Assembly (NCBI GenBank): GCA_913055735.1
Contig: CAJXKD010000001.1
Coordinates: 2,018,281 to 2,082,280 of the forward strand
Direction: 5' to 3'
Source: an uncultured Rhodospirillales bacterium
GTDB taxonomy: Bacteria > Pseudomonadota > Alphaproteobacteria > Rhodospirillales > UBA2165
Length of the DNA stretch: 64,000 nucleotides
Shown: positions 51,633 through 61,241 of the stretch, in pieces
Layout: each line of letters starts with the position of its first letter
How positions within the stretch are numbered: the first letter of the stretch is position 1
Program-made: the position numbers and the translations under genes
The notes under the pieces: generated by a model
Told to the model about the DNA's origin: nothing
Databases searched by the model: none
Seen by the model: the letters and a program-made list of their open reading frames with translations, nothing else

Positions 51633-52550
51633 ATGTCCGATTTCACGAACCCCCTGCGTACACGCGCGCTCGTCACCTTGTTTGTCGGGGCAGCCGCGAT
51701 TGCGCTTGCGCCCATTTTCGTTCGCGTGAGTGAGATCGGGCCGGTGGAAACCGCCTTCTATCGGATGTTTCTGTCCTTGCCCGTGTTGGCGGTGTGGGTT
51801 GGGTTGGATACGCGGCGCCCCCATGCCGTCAGAAAGACTTTGCAGCGCCGTGACATCGTTCTTTTGGTTCTCGCGGGCGTGTTTTTTACCGGCGATCTTG
51901 CCTTATGGCATTGGTCGATTCGCCTAACGACCATAGCCAACGCGACATTGTTCGCCAATTTCGCGCCCATATTCGTCACCCTTGGCAGTTTTTTCTTATT
52001 CGGACAGCGGTTCAGCCGGACGTTCCTGTTCGGCCTGGTGTTGGCCATCGTCGGGGTGGCAACGCTTGTCGGTGTCAGTGCCGGAACCAGCCGGACATTC
52101 CTGATCGGCGATGCGCTCGGCATCGGAACGGCGGTGTTCTATGCCGCCTACATCATGACCATCAGCCGGTTGCGGGCGGGCGGCCTCGCGACGTCGGTTA
52201 TCATGTTGTGGAGCGGCGTTGCCGCCGCCTTGTCGCTGTTCCCCCTCGCGTTGCTGGCCGGTGGACCGCTCATCCCGCCAACCCTTGCCGGATGGGCGAT
52301 TTTGGTGGGGCTCGCGATCATCTCGCACGCCGGTGGCCAGAGCCTCATCGCTTACGCGCTTGCCCACCTTCCTGCTGCGTTTTCATCGGTGGGATTATTG
52401 GTGCAGCCCGTAATCGCGACGATGATTGCCTGGGGATTGTTCGCAGAAGCGGTAACCGGTCTACGCGCTGTCGGTATCGGTGTTGTGCTCGCCGGAATCT
52501 TTTTTGCGCACCGCGGATCGTTCAAAGGCGCAAAATCGATCGCCACATGA
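51633..52550 (+). CDS. EamA/DMT-family transporter
   Basis: 305 residues with ten membrane helices in two EamA halves, starting ALVTLFVGAAAIALAPIFVR and including ETAFYRMFLSLPVLAVW, NATLFANFAPIFVTLGSFF and SSVGLLVQPVIATMIAWGLF. It likely exports a small metabolite or amino acid; the family gives no more detail. It is transcribed divergently from the amidohydrolase gene across the 13-bp tandem repeat. No clear ribosome site before ATG 51633. Confidence 0.88.
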   Translation: MSDFTNPLRTRALVTLFVGAAAIALAPIFVRVSEIGPVETAFYRMFLSLPVLAVWVGLDTRRPHAVRKTLQRRDIVLLVLAGVFFTGDLALWHWSIRLTTIANATLFANFAPIFVTLGSFFLFGQRFSRTFLFGLVLAIVGVATLVGVSAGTSRTFLIGDALGIGTAVFYAAYIMTISRLRAGGLATSVIMLWSGVAAALSLFPLALLAGGPLIPPTLAGWAILVGLAIISHAGGQSLIAYALAHLPAAFSSVGLLVQPVIATMIAWGLFAEAVTGLRAVGIGVVLAGIFFAHRGSFKGAKSIAT

Positions 52551-52751
52551 TGTTGACGACGCCGTTTCACCGGCACGTGTACGGCCGCCCCCTTGACAGA
52601 ATACCGGCAGGCTTCAAGAATTCCCCCCGATATGCCGGGAGGGCATCTGCCGGTCCGGAGTAGCGATCCGGCGGTATCTCGTCTCCGTTAGCGTAGAGAT
52701 CCATCTTGTTGAAGGTGGTGCGGTCCGGGCGAAAAAAAATCGGAGGCCATC

Positions 52752-54068
52752 TTGCCAGCCCCATCGGATTCCCCCTCTGCCGCATCTTCCCGTGAGAAAC
52801 TTCGCGACCGATTCCAGTCGGTCCGCGCATTTAGTCACGAACTCACCGATCCCCTTTCTCCTGAAGATCAAACCATTCAATCGATGACCGATGCCAGCCC
52901 GGCCAAATGGCATCTGGCACATACGTCATGGTTTTTCGAGACCTTCGTGCTCAAGCAGTACGTGCCCGACTACCGGCCGCACAACGACATGTACGAGTAC
53001 ATGTTCAATTCCTACTACCAGGGTATCGGACCGCAATACAATCGGTCGCAGCGAGGGATTATCTCCCGCCCGACGGTCGCGCAGGTGGGCGAGTACAGAG
53101 CGCATGTGGACGGCGCGATGGGTGCCTATTTCGAGGAGGCCAGTGATAACGCATGGGAGGAAGCGGCATCGCTGATCGAATTGGGGCTCAATCACGAGCA
53201 ACAGCATCAGGAACTTCTCCTGACGGATATCAAGCATGCCATGTCGTTCAATCCCCTGATGCCGGCCGTTTATCAGCCGAAGGTGCCGGTGGCCGACAGC
53301 AACGGCGCTCCGGAGCTGGAATGGATTGAATACCCGGGCGGTATCCAATCGCTCGGCTGGGACGGCGAGGGGTTCGCGTTCGACAACGAAGGGCCGGTTC
53401 ATGACGTCCTGTTGCAGCCCTATGGGCTTGCCTCGCGGTTGGTGACCAACGGCGAGTATATGGAGTTCATGGAAGCCGGCGGGTATCAGTCGCCGCGTCA
53501 CTGGCATGCCGACGGCTGGACGGTGGTCGAGACCCAAGGCTGGTCGGCGCCCATCTATTGGCGCCAGGATGGCGGCATTTGGTATGAGTACACGTTGCGC
53601 GGGCTCGAGCCGCTCGATCCCGATGGTCCTCTGACCCATATCAGTTTCTACGAAGCGTCGGCCTATGCCGATTGGCGGGGATGCCGGTTACCTACCGAGG
53701 CGGAATGGGAAGTGGCGGCGCGGGATGAGCCGATCCGGGGGAATTTCGTCGATACCGGATTGTACCACTCAACCCAATTCGGGGGCGCTTCCGACGGTGA
53801 TGGCAACCTACGGCAAATTTATGGCGACGTGTGGGAATGGACGTCGAGCCCGTACACACCCTATCCCGGCTTCAAGCCGGCGGAAGGTGCTGTCGGCGAA
53901 TATAACGGTAAGTTCATGGCCAATCAGATGGTGCTGCGCGGCGGCAGTTGCGCAACCGCGCACGATCATATCCGGTCGAGCTATCGCAACTTTTTCTATC
54001 CCGATGCCAGATGGCAGTTCACGGGGATCAGATTGGCCAAAGATTTCGCGGGGAACCGGCGGACATGA
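52752..54068 (+). CDS. egtB: Ergothioneine biosynthesis protein EgtB
   Basis: 438 residues from TTG 52752, chosen because GGAGG sits 6 bases before it. DinB-like N-terminal half with iron-ligand histidines in WHLAHTSWFFE (about 53-63) and GLNHEQQHQELLLTDIKHAM (H148, H152). The C-terminal sulfatase-modifying-factor fold has VTNGEYMEFMEAGGY, LPTEAEWEVAAR, GDVWEWTSSPYTPYPGF and RGGSCATAHDHIRSSYRNFF. It is the iron sulfoxide synthase that joins hercynine to a thiol donor with O2. Directly coupled to egtD by an ATGA overlap. No egtC or egtA is present, so the thiol donor (gamma-Glu-Cys or Cys) is not decided. Confidence 0.93.
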   Translation: MPAPSDSPSAASSREKLRDRFQSVRAFSHELTDPLSPEDQTIQSMTDASPAKWHLAHTSWFFETFVLKQYVPDYRPHNDMYEYMFNSYYQGIGPQYNRSQRGIISRPTVAQVGEYRAHVDGAMGAYFEEASDNAWEEAASLIELGLNHEQQHQELLLTDIKHAMSFNPLMPAVYQPKVPVADSNGAPELEWIEYPGGIQSLGWDGEGFAFDNEGPVHDVLLQPYGLASRLVTNGEYMEFMEAGGYQSPRHWHADGWTVVETQGWSAPIYWRQDGGIWYEYTLRGLEPLDPDGPLTHISFYEASAYADWRGCRLPTEAEWEVAARDEPIRGNFVDTGLYHSTQFGGASDGDGNLRQIYGDVWEWTSSPYTPYPGFKPAEGAVGEYNGKFMANQMVLRGGSCATAHDHIRSSYRNFFYPDARWQFTGIRLAKDFAGNRRT

Positions 54069-55072
54069 ATGAGATCAAGAAATCCGATGGCGGCCGCCGG
54101 GAGGCGTCCGGGCGGATTGCCTATTTCACCGATCTCGAGCCCGAACTCGCGGACTTTCGCGAAGCCGTCCTTACCGGTCTTGCCGCGACGCCCAAAGTAC
54201 TGCCCGCCAAGTTCTTCTACGACGAGGAAGGCTCGCATTTGTTCAACGCCATCTGCGAAACCGAGGACTACTACGTCACCCGGACCGAGCTTTCGATCTT
54301 CGAGGCCGCTGCGGCGGACATTGCCGCGCGTGTCGGACCGGACGCGGTGATCGTCGAATATGGCTGCGGCTCGGCGGTCAAAATCAAGACGCTCCTGGGT
54401 ATCCTCGACAATCCTGCCGAATATGTGGGGATCGACATTTCGCGTGAGCATCTTCTGTTCACCATCGAAGAGATCGCCGACGAGTTCCCCGATTTGCGGA
54501 TCGGCGGCGTGTGCGCGGATTTCGTCGGCGGCTTTAAGTTCCCTCCCGAAGCGGGCGAGGGGGACGGAACCTGGCTCGGTTTCTTTCCGGGCTCGACCAT
54601 CGGCAACCAGACGCCGGACGAGGCGGTGGATTTGCTCGGTCACATTCACGATCAGCTTGCGGGCGGCGGGGCGCTCCTCATGGGGGTCGACCTCCGTAAG
54701 GACGAAGCGGTTCTCCGCCGTGCTTATAACGATTCAGAAGGCGTAACCGCGGCGTTCAATCTCAACGTGCTGCACCGTATCAATCGCGAATTGGGCGCCG
54801 AAATCGATGTCGATGGCTTCAGCCACGAAGCGGTTTACAACAGTGACAAGGGCCGTGTTGAAATGCATCTGCGTGCCGACCGTGCCCAGGACGTCGCCAT
54901 CGGCGATCAGATTTTTTCCTTCGCCGAAGGCGAAACCATCCACACGGAAAACTCCTACAAGTTCACGCTCGACCAATTCCGCGATATCGCAAACCGCGCC
55001 GGCTTCGAGGTCGAGGCCGTGTGGACCGATCCCAAGAACTGGTTCAGCGTTCAGTACCTGACGGCAGTTTGA
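54065..55072 (+). CDS. egtD: L-histidine N-alpha-methyltransferase EgtD
   Basis: 335 residues, ATG 54065 overlapping the egtB stop. Family text: PKVLPAKFFYDEEGSHLFNAIC, TEDYYVTRTELSIFEAAA, VIVEYGCGSAVKIKTLL (SAM motif), YVGIDISREHLLFT and FFPGSTIGNQTPDEAV. The Tyr-x-x-Arg and NLN-region (TAAFNLNVLHRINRELGA) contact the histidine. It trimethylates histidine to hercynine, the substrate of EgtB. The pair makes ergothioneine, a redox-active thiol. Confidence 0.95.
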   Translation: MNEIKKSDGGRREASGRIAYFTDLEPELADFREAVLTGLAATPKVLPAKFFYDEEGSHLFNAICETEDYYVTRTELSIFEAAAADIAARVGPDAVIVEYGCGSAVKIKTLLGILDNPAEYVGIDISREHLLFTIEEIADEFPDLRIGGVCADFVGGFKFPPEAGEGDGTWLGFFPGSTIGNQTPDEAVDLLGHIHDQLAGGGALLMGVDLRKDEAVLRRAYNDSEGVTAAFNLNVLHRINRELGAEIDVDGFSHEAVYNSDKGRVEMHLRADRAQDVAIGDQIFSFAEGETIHTENSYKFTLDQFRDIANRAGFEVEAVWTDPKNWFSVQYLTAV

Positions 55073-55103
55073 TCCGTTTGCGGTCTTGTGTCGGTTGGGA
55101 AAA

Positions 55104-55178
55104 TGGTGCCGCCGGAGTGAATTGAACACTCGACCTCGCCCTTACCAAGGGCGCGCTCTACCCCTGAGCTACGGCGGC
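55104..55178 (-). tRNA. tRNA-Thr (anticodon GGT)
   Basis: 75 nt including CCA, on the minus strand. Acceptor GCCGCCG pairs with CGGCGGC; D arm GCTC-GAGC; anticodon stem CGCCC/GGGCG around TTGGTAA (anticodon GGT); T loop TTCAATT. Confidence 0.96.
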
Positions 55179-55385
55179 ACATGGGATGCTGTCCCGGGGT
55201 CGGCCCCGAAACGGCGCGCAACATGCCATAGGCCTTGTCGCGGGGCAAGCGGCACGCGCAGGAATTTGCCATATTTGGGCCATGCTGTTTCGGTCTTATT
55301 GGTCGATAGACTTGACGGGCGGGGCGGCACGCTGTCACAAGGGGGGTATCAACGGAAAATTGACCCCTTAACGGATAGAAACGTC

Positions 55386-55550
55386 ATGGCCCCATCGGAC
55401 CGGCGCCAAAAGCCGCAAGTTACCGAGGAGACCGAGAAGGCCCGCGAAGAGAAACTGGCCGCGGCATTGCGCGAGAACCTTAAGCGTCGCAAACAGCAGC
55501 GCCAAGCGGGTGACGGGACAGCGGCACCCTCGGAGCCCGGCGGCGAGTAG
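55386..55550 (+). CDS. Small charged protein upstream of murA
   Basis: 54 residues: one long charged helix with [20 protein letters not shown] and [10 protein letters not shown], followed by a flexible tail. Very short Lys/Arg/Glu-rich proteins of this kind occur directly before murA in many alphaproteobacteria. Function unknown. The next gene starts 35 bases on. Confidence 0.72.
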   Translation: MAPSDRRQKPQVTEETEKAREEKLAAALRENLKRRKQQRQAGDGTAAPSEPGGE

Positions 55551-55585
55551 CCGGCCCGGGAGACAGGTCAAAAAGAAAGGTCTCA

Positions 55586-56884
55586 ATGGATCAGATCGTA
55601 ATCAAAGGCGGACGCCCCCTTCGCGGTGAGATCACCATCGGTGGGGCGAAGAACGCCGCGCTGCCGCTCATGGCGGCAAGCTTGCTCACCGACGAAACCC
55701 TGACGCTCGCCAATCTGCCGCACTTGGTCGATATCACGACCATGGTTCATTTGCTGGGTGAGTTGGGGGTCGATGTCAGCATGGCCGGTGACGCGCCGAA
55801 CGGCGGCCACGCGGGCCGTGTTCTCAATTTGACCGCACGGGATGAGCAGGGCTTCACCGCGCCCTACGACCTCGTGCGCAAAATGCGGGCGTCGGTTCTG
55901 GTGTTGGGGCCGCTGTTGGCGCGGCGCGGCGAAGCGAAGGTCTCGTTGCCTGGCGGCTGCGCCATCGGCACGCGGCCGGTGGATATTCACCTGGATGCTC
56001 TGAGCCAGATGGGGGCCGAGTTGGACCTGGAAGCAGGCTATATCCATGCCCGCGCGCCGAAGGGTCTCAAGGGCGCGCATGTGGTGTTCCCCGCCGTGTC
56101 GGTCGGGGCGACGGAGAACCTCCTGATGGCGGCGGCGCTGGCCGAGGGCGAAACCCAGCTTGCCAATGCCGCGCGCGAGCCGGAAATCGGCGACCTCGCG
56201 CAATGCCTCAATGCCATGGGGGCCAAGATCGAAGGTATCGGCACCGATGTGCTGCGTATTCAAGGTGTCGACCGCTTGCACGGCGCAACCTACAGCGTCA
56301 TTCCTGACCGGATCGAGACTGGGACCTACGCGGCGGCGGCGGCGATCACCGGCGGCGACCTGGTGCTCAAGAACACCCGCTTGGACTTCATCGATTCGGT
56401 TATCGACGTTCTGGCCAAGGCCGGCGTGTCGATCACTGAGGAAGAAGACGGCATTCGGGTCAAGCGTGCCAATAACCAGTTGACCGGGATCGATGTCTCC
56501 ACCGAGCCCTACCCCGGCTTTCCCACGGACATGCAGGCGCAGATCATGGCGCTAATGTGCGTCGCGGACGGAGCCTCGCTGATTACCGAGACGATTTTCG
56601 AAAACCGCTTCATGCACGTGCCGGAACTGAGCCGCATGGGGGCCGATATCACGGTGCACGGCTCGTCCGCCATGGTCCGTGGCGTTCCCCGGCTTCACGG
56701 CGCGGAACTGATGGCCACCGATCTGCGTGCTTCGGTATCGCTGGTGCTGGCCGGTCTTGCCGCCGAGGGGGAAACCCGGGTCAACCGGGTTTACCACCTG
56801 GACCGCGGCTATGAGCGGGTCGAGGAGAAATTGGCGGCCTGTGGGGCCTCGATCCGCCGGGCCGAGGCCCAGCCAGCGGCGTAA
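55586..56884 (+). CDS. murA: UDP-N-acetylglucosamine 1-carboxyvinyltransferase MurA
   Basis: 432 residues, normal length. Catalytic Cys125 in [16 protein letters not shown] and Lys22 in [14 protein letters not shown] are both present, as is the [16 protein letters not shown] segment near the C-terminus. It transfers enolpyruvate from PEP to UDP-GlcNAc, the first step of peptidoglycan synthesis, and is the fosfomycin target; with Cys present it should be sensitive. Ribosome site AAAGG before ATG 55586. Confidence 0.97.
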   Translation: MDQIVIKGGRPLRGEITIGGAKNAALPLMAASLLTDETLTLANLPHLVDITTMVHLLGELGVDVSMAGDAPNGGHAGRVLNLTARDEQGFTAPYDLVRKMRASVLVLGPLLARRGEAKVSLPGGCAIGTRPVDIHLDALSQMGAELDLEAGYIHARAPKGLKGAHVVFPAVSVGATENLLMAAALAEGETQLANAAREPEIGDLAQCLNAMGAKIEGIGTDVLRIQGVDRLHGATYSVIPDRIETGTYAAAAAITGGDLVLKNTRLDFIDSVIDVLAKAGVSITEEEDGIRVKRANNQLTGIDVSTEPYPGFPTDMQAQIMALMCVADGASLITETIFENRFMHVPELSRMGADITVHGSSAMVRGVPRLHGAELMATDLRASVSLVLAGLAAEGETRVNRVYHLDRGYERVEEKLAACGASIRRAEAQPAA

Positions 56885-57114
56885 CGCGCACTTCAACCAA
56901 TTCCGTAAGTGTCGGCAGCCCAGGGTGATTTTCACGAACAGATTGTATGGAATTCGCGCTGCGCCCGACGTTCCTCCATATCGCCTCAGACAATCTTAAC
57001 CGTTAATGAGTACAAACGGAGTTCTATCGCTTGGGCTCCAAAACCAACTTTCGCGCGACCAAATTTTGTGGGAACCAATACGAAACGGCAAAGCATGTGA
57101 GGACTTTGGTGGGA

Positions 57115-58518
57115 ATGGGAGAATCTTCCACACCTGTATTTAGGAACGAGTACGACGTTATTGACCAAGTTGGGCAATATACGTGCCAAGTTCTCAGTAA
57201 TCCCGAACAGTACAAATCAATCTCGTGGTCGCCGGACCTGAGCCGCATGTTTGAAATTGCGCGGCGTGAGTTCGTTGCTGATCGGTGGCACGCTGCAGCA
57301 GAATTGTTTTTGTTCATTGTCGAATCTGACAATCTTTTCGTACCCGCGTTTCTTGGATTGTCACGAGCTCATTTGGCACTCGGCAATCTTAAGCTGGCAA
57401 TCCTGTTTGGTCGTCAAGCTTCAGTCCTCGATAGGTATCATGGATCGCCTGAGAGCGAAGATCTCTATCGCCGGTATTTGCAAATGCTGGACAAATTCAA
57501 TGGGGCGGCAAATCCAACAGAACCCCTGCCGTCCGATTCAGCACATGAGTCGAATTTGGGACTGCCTCAGCCAATTCCTCCAGCGGACTGGGAGCATTGG
57601 CCGGTCAATGATGTGCCCCACTATAGCTCGCTATGGTCCGATACTAGAAACCAAATGGCTCCGGGCCCTCGGAACCGGCATGGCTTTAGGTGCGACTCTC
57701 TGGACGAAAGAAAGCCACTGAATGTTTTGTCTATCGGTTGTAGTTGGACCGAAGGATGGGAGGTTGGGCACAATGAAGCTTGGCCGAGTGTCGTTTGCAA
57801 TAAGCTCGCGAACATTTTCGGTGTGCCCGTCAACAACTGGAACCTGGGGCACGCTGGCAAATCAATGGATTACATGGCGCGGATGACTTTAACGGCCGTG
57901 CCTCACTTGAAACCAGACGTCGTCATGTATGTCTTTACCACCGTTGAGCGGCGCGAATATTTCACTCGGGAGAATGCTTGTCTCAACTATTCGGGCACAT
58001 CGATGCATGCGATCGACCAAGGGTTTTCATCAAACCCTGTGCGGGACTGGCGCTACGTTGAAGCCATGGACCGACAACAATCGAAATTTGATAATCTTGT
58101 AAATTTCTTGAAGAATTTTTACACCATCGAGGCTGTTCTGAGGTCGGCGAACATACCGTGGGGCTATAGCTTTATGGGGCCTCCATCGACGTTGCCGGAG
58201 CAAATGGGCGCATTGATTAAAGCTAACCGTTTGTGCAAAGAGAATTTCGTGGGTTTTGAGTTTGACATGACCGATGTCAAGCCAGGTGGACACCCAGGGC
58301 CGGAAAGCCACCAATTGTTTGGGCTCAAGATCGCAGATTGGCTCATGGAAGCTTATCACAGCGATATTTCTTCGATCATAGCGGCACATCCCAAAGCCTC
58401 CGGAGCTAAAGAGAAAGTTGTCTCATTTGCTTCAAATCTCCAAAGCCGTTTGCTTGCGAAATCGCCAAAAATGGCTGATCAGAAGCGGAAAATCGATTCT
58501 ATCTATCCCTTGTATTAA
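57115..58518 (+). CDS. SGNH-hydrolase-like protein with N-terminal TPR-like region, probably acquired
   Basis: 467 residues from ATG 57115; a TTG at 57031 would add 28 and no start has a clear ribosome site. Residues about 40-135 (for example WHAAAELFLFIVESDNLFVPA and GLSRAHLALGNLKLAILFGR) look like TPR helices. The C-terminal 300 residues fit the SGNH/GDSL fold: block I LSIGCSWTEGWEVGHNEAW, block II LGHAGKSMDY, block V GGHPGPESHQLFGLKIADW with the catalytic His. It could de-acylate or acylate a surface sugar. The gene is visibly more AT-rich than its neighbours and splits murA from hisG, which are usually close in this class, so I infer transfer. Confidence 0.62.
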   Translation: MGESSTPVFRNEYDVIDQVGQYTCQVLSNPEQYKSISWSPDLSRMFEIARREFVADRWHAAAELFLFIVESDNLFVPAFLGLSRAHLALGNLKLAILFGRQASVLDRYHGSPESEDLYRRYLQMLDKFNGAANPTEPLPSDSAHESNLGLPQPIPPADWEHWPVNDVPHYSSLWSDTRNQMAPGPRNRHGFRCDSLDERKPLNVLSIGCSWTEGWEVGHNEAWPSVVCNKLANIFGVPVNNWNLGHAGKSMDYMARMTLTAVPHLKPDVVMYVFTTVERREYFTRENACLNYSGTSMHAIDQGFSSNPVRDWRYVEAMDRQQSKFDNLVNFLKNFYTIEAVLRSANIPWGYSFMGPPSTLPEQMGALIKANRLCKENFVGFEFDMTDVKPGGHPGPESHQLFGLKIADWLMEAYHSDISSIIAAHPKASGAKEKVVSFASNLQSRLLAKSPKMADQKRKIDSIYPLY

Positions 58519-58736
58519 GTGGACGAAATGAACCTTCCGGAGATGGGGTGCCTCGTTCGGTCACGGTGATGCTCGGCCTTTCCCAGGTTTTCTAGCTGCC
58601 CAGGGAGATCGGCTGACCTAGGCTCTGGCCAAAGGGCCCGAAACCCAGTATTCATGCGCCCCATGTTAGAGCGGCTTCCGGCCAATTGGCGGGAGTGCAC
58701 CGCGCTAAATGATTAAGAATGGCGCAAGTAAATCCA

Positions 58737-58767
58737 TTCAATTTGGCCCTTTGGGCCACCAAATGAA
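58737..58767 (+). other. Hairpin in the hisG leader
   Basis: TTC-A-ATTTGG, inner CCC-TTT-GGG, CCA, CCAAAT-GAA: outer 9 pairs with one bulged A and a 3-pair inner stem. It ends 30 bases before the hisG GTG. It could limit translation or be a leader hairpin; no His-rich leader peptide is seen. Confidence 0.45.
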
Positions 58768-58797
58768 CGGATATTGCGTCAGGCGAGGAACGGAAAA

Positions 58798-59466
58798 GTG
58801 CTGGCAAACGAGAAGCTTATTTTGGCGCTCCCCCGGGGCCGGATCATGGATGACGTGATGCCGCTCGTGCGCCATGTGGGCATCGAGCCGGAACCCGCCT
58901 TCTTCGAATCGGGCTCCCGCCAGCTTCGTTTTGCCACCAACCATCCCGGCCTCGATGTGATCATGGTGCGCAGCTTCGATATCGCCACCATCATTGCCTT
59001 CGGCGCCGCTCATTTGGGGGTCGCCGGCAGCGACGTGTTGATGGAGTTCGATTCGCGCGAAATCTATGCGCCGCTGGATCTGGATGTCGGGCATTGCCGC
59101 ATCGTTGTGGCGGAACCCGAGGACTTGGTGAAACGCGATAACCCGAAGCGGTGGAGCCATGTGCGCATCGCGACCAAATATCCCGAAATCACGCGCCGCC
59201 ACTTCGCTGCGCGCGGCGTGCAAGCCGAATGCGTGAAGCTCAACGGCGCGGTCGAGATCGCACCGACGCTGGGGCTGTGCGAACGCATCGTCGATCTGGT
59301 TTCGACCGGCGCGACGCTGAAGGCCAACGGCCTCGTCGAGGTCGAGGAGATCGCAAAGGTATCTTCCCGTCTCGCGATCAACCGCACGGCTTCCAAAACC
59401 CGGTCCGAGGAGATTTCCGACTGGATCGGCAAGTTCCGGGACGCAGTCCATGCCGTCGCGGCTTAA
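58798..59466 (+). CDS. hisG: ATP phosphoribosyltransferase HisG (short form)
   Basis: 222 residues from GTG 58798 with GAGGAA upstream; a TTG at 58774 is an alternative. LILALPRGRIMDDVMPLV at the start, GVAGSDVLMEFDSREIYAPLDLDVG in the middle, and the PRPP site region GLCERIVDLVSTGATLKANGL. It is the short type that needs HisZ as regulatory partner; hisZ is not in the window. First step of histidine synthesis. It overlaps hisD by 17 bases. Confidence 0.95.
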   Translation: MLANEKLILALPRGRIMDDVMPLVRHVGIEPEPAFFESGSRQLRFATNHPGLDVIMVRSFDIATIIAFGAAHLGVAGSDVLMEFDSREIYAPLDLDVGHCRIVVAEPEDLVKRDNPKRWSHVRIATKYPEITRRHFAARGVQAECVKLNGAVEIAPTLGLCERIVDLVSTGATLKANGLVEVEEIAKVSSRLAINRTASKTRSEEISDWIGKFRDAVHAVAA

Positions 59467-60757
59467 CGCAGCAGACCCGGGCTTCGAAAAGGCGTTCGAT
59501 CATTTTCTTGCGGTAAGGCGGGAATCGGAAGCGGACGTCGAAGCTGCCGTGCGCGCTATCATCGAGCGTGTGCGTGCCGAGGGCGACAGCGCACTTATCG
59601 ACTATACGCGTCAGTTCGACCGGTTCGATCCGCTGAAAGCCGGCGGTCTCCGTATCGGACGGGATCGTGTGTCGGCGGCCAGGGAAGCGTGTCCGACCGA
59701 CCAGATCGACGCGCTGCAATTGGCGGCGGACCGTATCCGTGACTATCACGAAAGACAAAAACCCCAGGATCTGGACTACCGGGACGCGGCGGGGATGCGC
59801 CTCGGCCACCGCTGGACGCCGGTCGGTGCAGCCGGTCTCTATGTGCCGGGCGGCACGGCAGCCTATCCGTCGTCCGTGCTGATGAACGCGTTGCCGGCGA
59901 AGGTGGCGGGCGTCGAGCGCATCGTCATGGTCGTGCCGACGCCGGACGGGGTGCTCAATCCGCTGGTTCTGGCGGCGGCCGAGATTGCCGGGATCGACGA
60001 GATCTATTCGGTCGGCGGCGCGCAGGCGGTTGCCGCATTGGCATATGGAACGGAAACCATCGCGCCCGTCGACAAGATCGTCGGGCCGGGCAACGCCTAT
60101 GTGGCGACGGCCAAACGGCTCGTCTATGGCGTTGTCGGCATCGATGCCATTGCCGGGCCGTCGGAGATATTGGTGGTCGCCGATGCCGACAATGACCCTG
60201 CCTGGATTGCCGCCGATCTGTTGTCCCAGGCGGAACACGACAAAAGCGCCCAGGCCATACTGGTGACCGACAGCGCCGCATTTGCCGATGATGTCTGCGG
60301 GCATGTCGACCGGCATCTGCAGGCATTGCCGCGTTCAGAGATCGCCGGGGAAAGCTGGAAGACGTTTGGTGCAGTAATCTTGGTGCCGGACATGTCGGCC
60401 GCGCCGGCCATCGTCGACCGGTTGGCGCCGGAGCACCTGGAATTGGCGGTTGCCGATCCCGACGGCTTGGCCGAAAAGATCCGCAATGCGGGGGCCATTT
60501 TCCTTGGCCGGTACGCGCCCGAAGCGATTGGTGATTATATTGCCGGACCCAACCACGTCTTGCCGACGGGCCGCAGCGCGCGGTTCTCTTCCGGTCTCGG
60601 TGTGTTGGATTTCCTCAAGCGCAGTTCCATTATCGGCGGCGATAAAGCGTCGATCGAAACCATTGGTCCGGCCGCCGCGGTCTTGGCGGAGGCGGAAGGA
60701 CTGCAGGCGCACGCCTTGTCCCTGTCCTTACGTTTCGGCAGCGATCCCGAGGAGTGA
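59450..60757 (+). CDS. hisD: Histidinol dehydrogenase HisD
   Basis: 435 residues, ATG 59450 inside the hisG end. NAD/zinc site text: GLYVPGGTAAYPSSVLMNALPAKVAG, IYSVGGAQAVAALAYGTETI, KIVGPGNAYVATAKR, AGPSEILVVAD and AEHDKSAQAILVTD with the zinc His; LAPEHLELAV and GPNHVLPTGRSARFSSGL near the end. It makes histidine from histidinol in two NAD steps. Confidence 0.96.
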   Translation: MPSRLNAADPGFEKAFDHFLAVRRESEADVEAAVRAIIERVRAEGDSALIDYTRQFDRFDPLKAGGLRIGRDRVSAAREACPTDQIDALQLAADRIRDYHERQKPQDLDYRDAAGMRLGHRWTPVGAAGLYVPGGTAAYPSSVLMNALPAKVAGVERIVMVVPTPDGVLNPLVLAAAEIAGIDEIYSVGGAQAVAALAYGTETIAPVDKIVGPGNAYVATAKRLVYGVVGIDAIAGPSEILVVADADNDPAWIAADLLSQAEHDKSAQAILVTDSAAFADDVCGHVDRHLQALPRSEIAGESWKTFGAVILVPDMSAAPAIVDRLAPEHLELAVADPDGLAEKIRNAGAIFLGRYAPEAIGDYIAGPNHVLPTGRSARFSSGLGVLDFLKRSSIIGGDKASIETIGPAAAVLAEAEGLQAHALSLSLRFGSDPEE

Positions 60758-60763
60758 CATCCG

Positions 60764-61234
60764 ATGAACGAGCGCTGCCGCATCGTCAATGTCTATCTCG
60801 ATGAAAAGACGGTGCCGCGCCGCAGCCGTGAGGTGGACCGCGACCGGGCCGTCGCCATCTACGACCTTCTCCAGGAAAACACTTTTGCGCCGGTTGACGG
60901 GTTGCAGGGGCCGTTCAATCTGCATCTTAGTGTGGAGGAGAACCGGCTGCGGTTCGATATTCGCGACGATTCCGATTGGCCGCTCACCGAGTTCACCTTG
61001 CCGCTGACGAGCCTGCGGTCGATCATCAAAGACTATTTCACCATGTGCGACAGCTATTATGAGGCGATCAAGACCGCGTCCCCGTCGAAGATCGAAGCGC
61101 TCGATATGGGCCGCCGGGCGTTGCACAACGAGGGATCGGAAATCCTTCGGGACCGGATCAAATCCGAGGTGGAGGTGGACTTCGATACCGCCCGCCGTTT
61201 GTTCACGCTCGTTTGCGTGCTGCATTGGAGGTAA
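60764..61234 (+). CDS. UPF0262 family protein
   Basis: 156 residues of a family found only in alphaproteobacteria and nearly always after hisD. VNVYLDEKTVPRRSREVDRDRA, AIYDLLQENTFAP, FNLHLSVEENRLRFDIR and MGRRALHNEGSEIL with the late DFDTARRLFTLVCVLHWR. Function unknown. Six bases separate it from hisD. Confidence 0.93.
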   Translation: MNERCRIVNVYLDEKTVPRRSREVDRDRAVAIYDLLQENTFAPVDGLQGPFNLHLSVEENRLRFDIRDDSDWPLTEFTLPLTSLRSIIKDYFTMCDSYYEAIKTASPSKIEALDMGRRALHNEGSEILRDRIKSEVEVDFDTARRLFTLVCVLHWR

Positions 61235-61241
61235 GCAAACG

